From Paraburkholderia dinghuensis (GTDB taxonomy: Bacteria; Pseudomonadota; Gammaproteobacteria; Burkholderiales; Burkholderiaceae), in NCBI RefSeq assembly GCF_003837865.1, contig NZ_RQIS01000005.1:1-64000 (forward strand): DNA of 64,000 nt. Reading direction: 5' to 3'. Positions within the stretch are counted from its first letter, which is position 1. The number at the start of each line of letters is the position of its first letter. Position numbers and translations under genes: made by a program. A model generated the notes under the pieces. The model saw only the letters and a list, made by a program, of their open reading frames with translations. It did no database searches and was not told where the DNA came from. Below are positions 8,616-16,225 of the stretch, piece by piece.

Positions 8616-9776
8616 TCACGCCGCGAGCGCTTCGCGCGCGCCGAGCGATGCGGGCGCCGGTGCCGCGTTCGCCACCCCGAGCGTGGAAAGCGCATTGCCG
8701 CAGGCTTCAATCACGCGCCGCATCACACTTTCGTCGAGTGCGCCGATGCAGCCAATACGGAAGCTCTCGACCGTGGTCAGCTTGCCCGGATAGATGATGA
8801 ATCCTTGCGCCTTCATCAGTTCGTAAAAGCGCTCGAAGCTGAAGGCGGGATCGGCAGGCGAAAAAAACGTAACGATGATCGGCGAGCGCCACGGTTCCGT
8901 GAGCAGCGGCTCGAAGCCAAGTGAGCCCATGCCCGCGACGAGCACGTCGCGATTTCGCGCATAGCGCGCGAGGCGCGCCGGCTGACCGCCTTCGAGCGTG
9001 TGCAGCCGAAGCGCCTCGATGAATGCCGCAACGGCGTGCGTCGGCGGCGTGAAGCGCCACTGGCCAGTGCGATTCATCACGTCCCACTGGTCATGGATAT
9101 CGAGTGCGAGCGAATGGCTGTTGCCCTTCGCGTCGCGGAGCACGTCTTTTTTCGCGATCACAAAGCCAAAACCGGGCACGCCTTCGATGCACTTGTTTGC
9201 CGACGAAACGAACGCGTCACACGGCAGTGTGCGCACATCGAGCGGTATCGCGCCGAATGCGCTCATGGAGTCGATCAGGAGGCGGCGGCCGAGGCGCTGC
9301 GTGATCTCGGCGATTTCCTCGATCGGGTTCAGGATGCCGGAACTCGTCTCGCAGTGGACCACGACGACATGCGTGATATCGGCGTTCGCGATGAGAATGC
9401 GTTCGACGTCGGCGGCCCGCGGCGGCAGATAATCGCCGGTGTCGTGGACGGTGTGGCGGCGGCCCAGATAGCGCAACGTCGTCGCCATGCGCTTGCCATA
9501 CGCGCCGTTCGCGAGCACGAGCGCGTGGCCGTCGCGTGGCACGAAGCTGCCGAGCATCGCCTCGACGCAATAGCTGCCGCTGCCCTGCAGCGGCACGCAG
9601 TCGTATTCGCCGTTCGTGTCGCCTGCGATGTCCAGCAGGCCGCGGCGCAACCGGGCCGTCATTTCACGAAAGTCGGCGTCCCACGATCCCCAGTCGCGCA
9701 GCATCGCCTCTTTCGTCGAGGCGGCCGTCGTGAGCGGGCCAGGGGTCAGCAGGTACGGATCGGCCGGGGTCGTCAT
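8616..9776 (-). CDS. phnW: 2-aminoethylphosphonate--pyruvate transaminase
   Basis: PLP enzyme converting 2-aminoethylphosphonate and pyruvate to phosphonoacetaldehyde and alanine. 386 residues. It starts MTTPADPYLLTPGPLTT with AGGAG upstream; the longer frame is not needed. The cofactor lysine is K195 in SSANKCIEGVPGFGF, and the fold-type I blocks QGSGSYCVEAML and LIDSMSAFGA are present. It is the first gene of phnW-phnX, divergent from a LysR regulator with two palindromes between them, so it is probably substrate-induced. Confidence 0.95.
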   Translation of the reverse strand: MTTPADPYLLTPGPLTTAASTKEAMLRDWGSWDADFREMTARLRRGLLDIAGDTNGEYDCVPLQGSGSYCVEAMLGSFVPRDGHALVLANGAYGKRMATTLRYLGRRHTVHDTGDYLPPRAADVERILIANADITHVVVVHCETSSGILNPIEEIAEITQRLGRRLLIDSMSAFGAIPLDVRTLPCDAFVSSANKCIEGVPGFGFVIAKKDVLRDAKGNSHSLALDIHDQWDVMNRTGQWRFTPPTHAVAAFIEALRLHTLEGGQPARLARYARNRDVLVAGMGSLGFEPLLTEPWRSPIIVTFFSPADPAFSFERFYELMKAQGFIIYPGKLTTVESFRIGCIGALDESVMRRVIEACGNALSTLGVANAAPAPASLGAREALAA

Positions 9777-9893
9777 GCACTTGCTCCTGTCGATCGCACC
9801 GCGTTCTTTGGCACCGGGTGCGATCCCATACAAAGTTAGTCGGGATTCAGCATCGAACGCCGACACGCTACCGAAAATGGCAGCATCGGTAAA

Positions 9894-9929
9894 ATCGATA
9901 TAATCGATGACCATATAAGTCAAACTTAT
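9894..9929. promoter_or_regulatory. Two tandem T-N11-A palindromes, likely LysR operator, over divergent promoters
   Basis: Two 15-bp palindromes of identical 6-3-6 design: ATCGAT-ATA-ATCGAT (9894-9908) and ATAAGT-CAA-ACTTAT (9915-9929), centres 21 bp apart, or two helical turns. Each contains a T-N11-A core, the LysR-type signature. A perfect TATAAT (9899-9904) for the regulator lies inside the first. For phnW, a minus-strand TTGACT (9923-9918) lies in the second, 17 bases from a weak TATCGA in the first. Binding would control both genes. Confidence 0.7.
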
Positions 9930-9944
9930 TGATCCGGATTGCCC

Positions 9945-10802
9945 ATGCAATACGCCCAGTTACGCGCTTTTCATGCGGTCGCCGAGCACGGTGGCTTTTC
10001 GCGCGCCGCGCAAGCGCTATCGCTCACACAGCCAGCCGTATCGGATCACGTGCGGCGGCTGGAGCAGGATTTCGGGGTCAAACTGTTCGAGCGTGCGCCA
10101 CGCGGTGTCGAATTGACCGACCTCGGGAGGCGCCTCTTTGCCGTCACGCGGCAGATGGTCAGTTGCGAACGCGACGCCCGGCGCCTGCTGGAAGCGGCGG
10201 GCGCGCTGGAGTCGGGTGAGCTGTCGCTGATCGCCGATGCCCCCGACCTTGCCATGAAACTGGTCGGCGCGTTCCGGCGGCGCTATCCGGGCGTCGTGAT
10301 CAAGCTGTCGATCGCGAACGCGACCGAATGCATGCGGCGCGTGCTCGCGAGCGAAGCGGATGCAGCCGTCACGGCGGCACACCAGGTCCACAGCCGCCTG
10401 CAGACACGCGTGTTGCGCGAGGAGCCACTCGTGGCGGTCGTGCCCGCCGACAGCCCGGCCGCCAGGAAGCGCCGCATGACCTACGAGGAACTGGTGCGCG
10501 AGCCGATGGTGTTCCGCGAAGCGCAATCCGTGACGCAGCAACTGCTCGAGGCCGAACTGGTGCGCAAGGGGCTCCAGGTGCAGCCGGTGCTTTACGTCGA
10601 CGGACGCGAGGCGCTGCAGACGGCCATCGCCCAGGGCGTGGGTGTCGGCGTGATCGCACACACGGAGTTCGGCGAATCGCCGCGTATCCGCATGATTCCC
10701 CTCGCGGACTGCCAGGTGCGTATGGTCGAATCGCTGACGAGGCTCGCCGATCAGTCGTCGTCGAACCTGCTCGACGCCCTCTTCGCGACCGAACTCGACT
10801 GA
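9945..10802 (+). CDS. LysR-family transcriptional regulator of the phnWX operon
   Basis: 285 residues. The N-terminal winged helix-turn-helix shows FHAVAEHGGFSRAAQALSLT and QPAVSDHVRRLEQDFGVKLF; residues from ~90 form the periplasmic-binding-protein-like effector domain (GELSLIADAPDLAMKLVGAF). ATG was preferred to a TTG two codons upstream. Being divergent from phnW, with palindromes covering both start regions, it most likely controls 2-aminoethylphosphonate use and its own expression. The effector is inferred to be 2-aminoethylphosphonate or a product of it. Confidence 0.9.
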   Translation: MQYAQLRAFHAVAEHGGFSRAAQALSLTQPAVSDHVRRLEQDFGVKLFERAPRGVELTDLGRRLFAVTRQMVSCERDARRLLEAAGALESGELSLIADAPDLAMKLVGAFRRRYPGVVIKLSIANATECMRRVLASEADAAVTAAHQVHSRLQTRVLREEPLVAVVPADSPAARKRRMTYEELVREPMVFREAQSVTQQLLEAELVRKGLQVQPVLYVDGREALQTAIAQGVGVGVIAHTEFGESPRIRMIPLADCQVRMVESLTRLADQSSSNLLDALFATELD

Positions 10803-10817
10803 GCGCCGCGCGCCGCC

Positions 10818-11039
10818 TCAGGTCACGACGATGTTGGTGCCGATCGCATGCAGGAGGTCGCGCAGCGTCTCGGCGTCGTGCATGCGCGTGCCGTATCGCA
10901 GATCGATGCGCAGTGCGCGACCCGCAATGCCGTCGACGGGCCGCGAGAGCCACAACTCCACGGCGAGCGCGCGCCCTTCTGGCTGACCGACGGCAGCCGG
11001 TTCGACGACACATGGCTTGAAACAGGCGGATTCGGACAT
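10818..11039 (-). CDS. Small protein of unknown function (73 residues)
   Basis: Starts MSESACFKPCVVEPAAVG, with GAGG 8 bases upstream, and ends HAIGTNIVVT. The composition is balanced, unlike the arginine/serine-rich shadows in other frames, and there is a regular beta-alpha pattern (RALAVELWLSRPV, ETLRDLLHAIG). It converges on the LysR gene with 15 bases between. No known domain recognised; its reality rests on composition and ribosome site only. Confidence 0.5.
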   Translation of the reverse strand: MSESACFKPCVVEPAAVGQPEGRALAVELWLSRPVDGIAGRALRIDLRYGTRMHDAETLRDLLHAIGTNIVVT

Positions 11040-11260
11040 GGCGTGGACCTCGTTCTCGACAAAGCGCGGTGCCATCGTACCGGCAGGCGCTTGCCCCACC
11101 AAACAACGAATTCGCGTTTGCAAATGACGGCCGTGCCTCGCCAGGTGCGGCGGCTGCGCCGACGTCAGAGCGAACCGATTCCGACGGCATCCCCTCTTTT
11201 TCCCGCCGGACGGCGCGCTGCGTGGCAAACTGGTCGGATCGCTCCACCCGGGAGCCGCTC

Positions 11261-11920
11261 ATGGAACGTCCATTCACCGATCGCCGCGAAGCGGGCCGGA
11301 TGCTCGCGCAATGCCTTGGCACCTACGCGGGGCGGCGCGATGTCGTCGTGCTCGCACTGCCGCGCGGGGGCGTGCCGGTCGCATTCGAGGTGGCGGCCGC
11401 GCTCGGCGTGCCGCTCGACGTGCTGCCCGTTTGCAAACTTGGGGTGCCCTGGCAGTCGGAACTCGCGATGGGCGCGCTGTCCTCGAACGGCGCGCAATTC
11501 GTCGACGAAGCGCTGGTGCACGAAACCGGTGTGAGTGCGGCGCAGTTGCAGAGCGCCATCGCCACCGCCCGTATCGAACTGGGCCGCCGCGAGTTGCGCT
11601 ACCGCGGCGAGCGACCGCCCACGCCGGTGGCGGGGCGCGTGGTGCTCATCGTCGACGACGGCATCGCGACAGGTGCTTCGCTGAAAGCCGCCGCCCGCGC
11701 GCTGGCGAGCCGCGGTCCGGCACGCATCATCGGGGCGATGCCGGTTGCGCCTGCAGGCGCACGGGCGCGTCTTGGCGCCGCCATCGACGATCTCGTGTGC
11801 GTGCACGTCCCCATGCAGTTTTACAGCGTCGGCCAGTTCTATCTGGACTTCGACCAGGTCGACGACGAAACCGTGCGCGACCTGCTCGACCGGGCCGCAA
11901 GCGGCACGGACAACGCCTGA
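11261..11920 (+). CDS. Phosphoribosyltransferase-family protein
   Basis: 219 residues. The PRPP-binding loop VVLIVDDGIATGAS near residues 128-141 and the flexible region PRGGVPVAFEVA are characteristic of type I phosphoribosyltransferases. The start has GGAG upstream; the frame remains open for 64 codons before it without a credible start. Family members of this type are often stand-alone and have no proven substrate, so salvage of a specific base cannot be claimed. It ends 21 bases from the convergent YciI-like gene. Confidence 0.8.
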   Translation: MERPFTDRREAGRMLAQCLGTYAGRRDVVVLALPRGGVPVAFEVAAALGVPLDVLPVCKLGVPWQSELAMGALSSNGAQFVDEALVHETGVSAAQLQSAIATARIELGRRELRYRGERPPTPVAGRVVLIVDDGIATGASLKAAARALASRGPARIIGAMPVAPAGARARLGAAIDDLVCVHVPMQFYSVGQFYLDFDQVDDETVRDLLDRAASGTDNA

Positions 11921-11941
11921 CGCCCTGCGCGCCGCGCTGCC

Positions 11942-12238
11942 TCAGCGCACAGGATTCGCGGCTTCATCGCCCACGACCGTCTGCCACGGCCGCACGCGCC
12001 AGCTTTTGACGAGCCCTGCCAGGACGTAGGGATCGGCGCGCGCGAAGGCCTCGGCGGCGGCGGGCGAATCGCTCTGAAAGAGCAGCAGCGCGCTGTCGAC
12101 GGGCTCGGCCACCGCCCCGGCGAGCAGGAGTTCCCCGCGCGATACGGCCTCCCACGCTAGTGCGAGATGCGCGTTGCGGTGCGCCGCGCGCCGTTCGAGA
12201 TAGTCGTCGACCAGTTCATACATCAAGAGCCAGTGCAT
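11942..12238 (-). CDS. YciI-like protein
   Basis: 98 residues with the ferredoxin-like YciI fold pattern: MHWLLMYELVDDYLERRAAH at the start, the conserved RNAHL histidine, GELLLAGAV, and DSPAAAEAFARADPYVLAGLV. GGGAGGG precedes the ATG. YciI proteins are small putative enzymes whose chemistry is known in only a few cases; the conserved His and Asp are present here. Its promoter region is shared with the divergent PsiF-like gene. Confidence 0.85.
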   Translation of the reverse strand: MHWLLMYELVDDYLERRAAHRNAHLALAWEAVSRGELLLAGAVAEPVDSALLLFQSDSPAAAEAFARADPYVLAGLVKSWRVRPWQTVVGDEAANPVR

Positions 12239-12322
12239 CGTTTCCCTCCCGCGGATCGGGGGCTGCGCGCATGCCGCTTGCTTGCCGTCTGCTGTCGTTC
12301 GCTTGTCTCCGTCCGTCACGGT

Positions 12323-12338
12323 TTGACAATGCTTGACA
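12323..12338. promoter_or_regulatory. TTGACA-N4-TTGACA direct repeat upstream of psiF-like gene
   Basis: Two copies of TTGACA with a 10-bp period in the yciI/psiF divergent region. On the minus strand it reads TGTCAAGCATTGTCAA, reminiscent of the PHO box (CTGTCAT repeated every 11 bp) but one base short. It could instead supply a -35 element. Confidence 0.3.
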
Positions 12339-12496
12339 CTGCGAGCCCGATAAGTCGCATTGTGCCGTCAACCGCGGACGTCGCGATGCCGTTTTTAGGG
12401 CAGCTTTGCCAAAATGGTCGCGGCAATGGGCCGGAAAAGCGCGTCAGGCCTGCGAGCACGACTACCGACGACGTCGAAATCCTATGGGAGTGAGCT

Positions 12497-12808
12497 ATGA
12501 AGATTCAATCCGCTATCGCTGCAATCGTGCTGGGTGGCGTGCTGGCCGCACCGGCATTCGCACAAACTGCCGCTCCGGCGGCCGCCCCGAACAGCCAGCA
12601 GGACAAGATGAAGGCGTGTAACGCGCAGGCGGCCGACAAGAAAGGCGACGACCGCAAGGCCTTCATGAAACAGTGCCTCTCGGCGGGCGGCGCGGCGCCG
12701 ACGATGACGCAGCAGGAACGGATGAAGGCGTGCAACGTTCAGGCGGCCGACAAGAAAGGCGACGATCGCAAGGCCTTCATGAAGCAGTGCCTCTCGACGA
12801 AGAGTTAA
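12497..12808 (+). CDS. PsiF-like exported protein with two repeats
   Basis: 103 residues with a signal peptide (MKIQSAIAAIVLGGVLAAPAFA) and two copies of the PsiF unit MKACNxQAADKKGDDRKAFM followed by KQCLS. The copies are 114 bases apart and almost identical in DNA, so they arose by recent duplication or gene conversion. The E. coli relative is phosphate-starvation inducible and has no defined biochemical role. Each repeat has two cysteines, suggesting a disulfide-stabilised helical hairpin in the periplasm. A strong terminator follows. Confidence 0.88.
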   Translation: MKIQSAIAAIVLGGVLAAPAFAQTAAPAAAPNSQQDKMKACNAQAADKKGDDRKAFMKQCLSAGGAAPTMTQQERMKACNVQAADKKGDDRKAFMKQCLSTKS

Positions 12809-12830
12809 GCAGCAACGCAAGCAAGACGAA

Positions 12831-12855
12831 CGGCGGCCCCAGGCCGCCGTTTTTT
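12831..12855 (+). terminator. Intrinsic terminator of psiF-like gene
   Basis: CGGCGGCC, loop CCA, GGCCGCCG followed by six T, 22 bases after the stop codon. Confidence 0.85.
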
Positions 12856-13080
12856 ATGGGCGAGCGCGTTGAATAGCCCTGGCTGCGGTGAACGTGCCGG
12901 GCGATACCCTCGCCTCGTGCAACGCCCCGGGTGTTTTCCCGCACTGTCTGCGGGCCCTGCTCGAACGGGCCGTTTTTCTCCTATGATGGCGCAAGCGGCG
13001 ACCCACTTCAGACGACACCACACGAACGCCATCGGGCCGCCTTTTGTCGTTGATGCCACAGGCATCGAACGGAGGCGCAG

Positions 13081-13536
13081 ATGGCATGGAGACACAAAAA
13101 TCGCTGGTTTCGCCGGTGGCTGCTGGTGACGGTGTTCTGGCTCGTGCCGGTGATGGTCGTCGCGGTACGCGAAGCCCAGGACGAAATGGCGTACAACCGC
13201 GAGGACCTGCAGCGGGCCCTGGCGACATGGACGTTCAGCGCCGCCGATCGCGATGCCGGCGCGCCGTTGCGCTGTCGCGGCACACCGGATGCGGCCCGCG
13301 CGTCTGGTTGTCCAGCGGATGTGCTGGCCGCGAATGCCGCCCGTCGTCAGCAAGCGCTCGACGAGTACGCCCAGCGCCGCTCGACGCTGGCCGTCTATCT
13401 CTGGGATGCGTTCGTCGGCTACTGGGTCGCGCCAATGGCGACGCTGCTCTGCGTGGGCATCGTGATCGGTGGGATCCGGCGCGCACTGCGGCACCCGAAT
13501 CCGAAACCGGAGCCGAAGCCCGCGCCAGAGCACTGA
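13081..13536 (+). CDS. Membrane protein of unknown function
   Basis: 151 residues with two predicted membrane segments, about 14-29 (WLLVTVFWLVPVMVVAV) and 114-132 (APMATLLCVGIVIGG). They flank a periplasmic loop with two cysteines (LRCRG, SGCPAD) that could pair. The tail is proline/lysine-rich (NPKPEPKPAPEH). GGAGGCGC precedes the ATG. No domain recognised. It converges on the glycosyltransferase gene. Confidence 0.65.
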   Translation: MAWRHKNRWFRRWLLVTVFWLVPVMVVAVREAQDEMAYNREDLQRALATWTFSAADRDAGAPLRCRGTPDAARASGCPADVLAANAARRQQALDEYAQRRSTLAVYLWDAFVGYWVAPMATLLCVGIVIGGIRRALRHPNPKPEPKPAPEH

Positions 13537-13669
13537 TGCCGCGGCTGCGGGGTGTCATCGCGACGGCCCGTGCAGCGGCACGCTGCATGCGCGGCTCGTA
13601 ACCCGTCGGCATCAGTACGAAAATCGCGCGTCTGAATCTGCGATGCGAGAAGCGTGCTCGCGTGCCGCA

Positions 13670-14737
13670 TCAACTCGCGGACGTGTCGATCACCTTGAAA
13701 CGCGAGCGTTTGCTCGCGCGGATCACCGCCTGATAGAGGTCCACGTACTGCTGCGCCATGCGCCGCGACGTAAAGCGCTCCTCGAAACGCCGCCGCACAC
13801 CGGCACGCGGCACGCGCGCGATGCGGTTCACCGCAGCCACAGCGCCGATTTCGTCTTCGACGATGAAGCCCGTCACGCCCTCGTCCACCACTTCCGGCAC
13901 GGCGCCGCGATTGAACGCGATCACGGGTGTGCCGCACGCCATGGCCTCGATCATCACGAGGCCGAATGGCTCCGGCCAGTCGATCGGGAACAGCAGTGCA
14001 TGCGCGCCTGAGAGGAACTCGGCCTTCTGGGCGTCCGTAATCTCGCCGACGAACTCGACGTCCGGCTGGGCGAAGAGCGGCTTGATCTCGCGCTCGAAGT
14101 ACTCGCGGTCGGCCTCGTCGACCTTCGCGGCGATGCGGATCGGCAGCCCGCAGCGCTGCGCGATGCGGATCGCCGTATCGACGCGTTTTTCCGGCGAGAT
14201 GCGCCCGAGAAATGCGAGGTATCGTTGCTCGACGGGCTGCGGCGTATAGAGGTTTTCGGGCAGGCCGTGATAGACGGTGCCGAGCCATTTGGCCTGCGGC
14301 AACGGCTGACGTTGCGCGTTCGAGATGGAGATGACCGGTGCGGTATCGAATGTGTCGAAGACCGGCTGCTGTTCCGGCAGGTCGAGCCGGCCGTGAAGCG
14401 TCGTTACGAAAGGCGTGTCCTGGCGCTTGAAGACCGAAAACGAGTAGTAGTCCATATGGAAATGCAGCACATCGAACCGGTCGGCCTGACGGCGGACCAT
14501 CTCCATGAGCAGCATGTGCGGCGCGATCCGGTCGCGAATGCCCTTGTCGAGCCGCAGCGCCTGTGGCCAGACGGGCTCGAGCTTTGCGCGCGTCACGGAG
14601 TCGCCGCTCGCGAATAGCGTGACGTCGTGACCGAGGTCGACCAGTGCTTCGGTGATGTACGAGACCACGCGCTCGGTGCCGCCGTAGAGCTTGGGCGGAA
14701 CGGATTCGGTCAGCGGGGCGATTTGCGCAATTCTCAT
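13670..14737 (-). CDS. GT4-family glycosyltransferase
   Basis: 355 residues with a GT-B fold. The N-terminal acceptor domain begins MRIAQIAPLTESVPPKLYGG (the GGTERV glycine loop); the C-terminal donor domain has YLAFLGRISPEKRVDTAIRI and the EX7E motif in PEPFGLVMIEAMACGTPV. GGAG precedes the chosen ATG. The family transfers sugars from nucleotide donors; donor and acceptor cannot be read here. Three leftward genes (this, an AAA ATPase and otsA) lie together, but gaps over 200 bases argue against tight coupling with the ATPase. Confidence 0.88.
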   Translation of the reverse strand: MRIAQIAPLTESVPPKLYGGTERVVSYITEALVDLGHDVTLFASGDSVTRAKLEPVWPQALRLDKGIRDRIAPHMLLMEMVRRQADRFDVLHFHMDYYSFSVFKRQDTPFVTTLHGRLDLPEQQPVFDTFDTAPVISISNAQRQPLPQAKWLGTVYHGLPENLYTPQPVEQRYLAFLGRISPEKRVDTAIRIAQRCGLPIRIAAKVDEADREYFEREIKPLFAQPDVEFVGEITDAQKAEFLSGAHALLFPIDWPEPFGLVMIEAMACGTPVIAFNRGAVPEVVDEGVTGFIVEDEIGAVAAVNRIARVPRAGVRRRFEERFTSRRMAQQYVDLYQAVIRASKRSRFKVIDTSAS

Positions 14738-14969
14738 CCGGCATCTCCGTTGGTCGGGGGTGTGCGGTCCGGCGCTGTGTCGCCGGGTCCTGCCGCTTCG
14801 GTGCGCCTCATTGTAAGGCAATGCGGAAACCGTCCATCAGAGATGGATTACCCGCTCACCAGAAGCCGATGCGGGCGTCGTACGATCCGGTCATTCTTCT
14901 ACAAGCTGTGAGCCCGCGCCGTAGGTCTTTCAATTGCTATCCGGACTTACACGTCGATACATCGCGCGC

Positions 14970-16148
14970 TCAACGCGTGAGCCACTTCCAGGGCGGCACG
15001 TCGAGCGCATCGGCATCAGCGAGCACCGTCGCGCCGAGCTTGCGTTCGAGCACGATCGACTGGCTCCCCGCCTCGCGCTCAAGCGCCGCCACGAGACGCG
15101 TCGCATGCGATACCACGAGCACCTGCGACTGGCGCGAAGCCAGCGCGATGAGCCGGGCGAGCGACGGCAGCAGGTCCGGATGCAGACTCGTCTCCGGTTC
15201 GTCGAGCACGAGCAGTGCGGGCGGCCGCGGGCTCAGCAGCGCCGCCACGAGCAGGAGATAGCGCAGCGTCCCGTCCGATAATTCGGCGCCGCGCAACGGC
15301 CGCAGCAGCCCTTCCTGGCGAAGCGCGACCTCGAAGCGCCCTTGGTGATTGACGATCTCGACGCGCGCGCCTGGAAAGGCATCGCCGACCGCTGTGTCGA
15401 GCGCCGCGCCGTCACCGATCTCGCGGATGGTCTGCAACGCGGCGGCCAGATTCGCGCCGTCGTCGGCGAGCACCGGCGAATGCGTGCCGATCTGCACCTG
15501 GCGCGCGGGTGCGAGTTCGTCGGTGCGGAAATGGTCGTAGAAGCGCCACGAGCGGATCTGTTCACGGACGGCGATCATTTCCGGCGCGCCGCGCGGGTCG
15601 GCGTACTCGGTCATCATGCTGTCGAAACCCGCGACGGGCTGCGCGAGCGTCATCCACTCGCCCGATTCGGCGCGCACCCGGATCATCGGCCCCTGTCGAT
15701 CGACGAGCAACGCCGAGGGCCTCAGGATCGGCCCGCTCCAGATGCATTCGCGCTTGATCACCGGATCGAGCGAGAACTGCGAGCTCGACGAAATCGGCAG
15801 GCCAAGATCGATGGCGTAACCGAACGCATCGCCCGCGAAGCCGAGTCGCAAGCTCACGGCGTCCTTTCGCACGGTGCCCTCGACCGGCGCGTCGCCCGCC
15901 TCTACCGCCCGCGAAAAACGCTCGGGGCCGGCCCAGAGCGTCGATTGCAGACCACCCTCGCGCGCGAGCGACGAAATCACGCCGCCGCGCGCCGTGAGCG
16001 CGAGCAGGCGCAGCGCGCGGTAGAGATTCGATTTGCCGCTGCCGTTCGGACCCGTTACGACGTTGAGCGGTCCGAGCGGCACGATGATCTCGCGCAGCGA
16101 GCGATAGTTGGCTATGGCGAGCGTGGTGAGCATGGGTCGGTAAGGCAT
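14970..16148 (-). CDS. AAA ATP-binding protein (RecF/SMC-like, AAA_21 type)
   Basis: About 392 residues. Walker A GPNGSGKSN near residue 32; a signature-like loop LSDGTLRYLLL, Walker B LLVLDEPETSLHPDLL and a switch histidine VVSHATRL lie in the C-terminal third. This is the ABC-type ATPase head seen in RecF-like and OLD-type proteins; no TOPRIM nuclease or other effector domain follows, so it is a stand-alone ATPase. No nuclease, methylase or toxin neighbour suggests a defence system. The start is uncertain: another ATG lies 5 codons on, and neither has a good ribosome site. Confidence 0.8.
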   Translation of the reverse strand: MPYRPMLTTLAIANYRSLREIIVPLGPLNVVTGPNGSGKSNLYRALRLLALTARGGVISSLAREGGLQSTLWAGPERFSRAVEAGDAPVEGTVRKDAVSLRLGFAGDAFGYAIDLGLPISSSSQFSLDPVIKRECIWSGPILRPSALLVDRQGPMIRVRAESGEWMTLAQPVAGFDSMMTEYADPRGAPEMIAVREQIRSWRFYDHFRTDELAPARQVQIGTHSPVLADDGANLAAALQTIREIGDGAALDTAVGDAFPGARVEIVNHQGRFEVALRQEGLLRPLRGAELSDGTLRYLLLVAALLSPRPPALLVLDEPETSLHPDLLPSLARLIALASRQSQVLVVSHATRLVAALEREAGSQSIVLERKLGATVLADADALDVPPWKWLTR

Positions 16149-16225
16149 GGGAGCGGGAGCTGACGCAATCGCGGCAATCATACGCAATCACGGGCGTTGA
16201 ATGTCCAATGCGACGTTCAACGCGC

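Noticed and set aside
14970..16148. A phage-defence system based on the AAA ATPase
   Set aside because: No nuclease, methylase, reverse transcriptase or toxin is adjacent; neighbours are sugar-metabolism and envelope genes.
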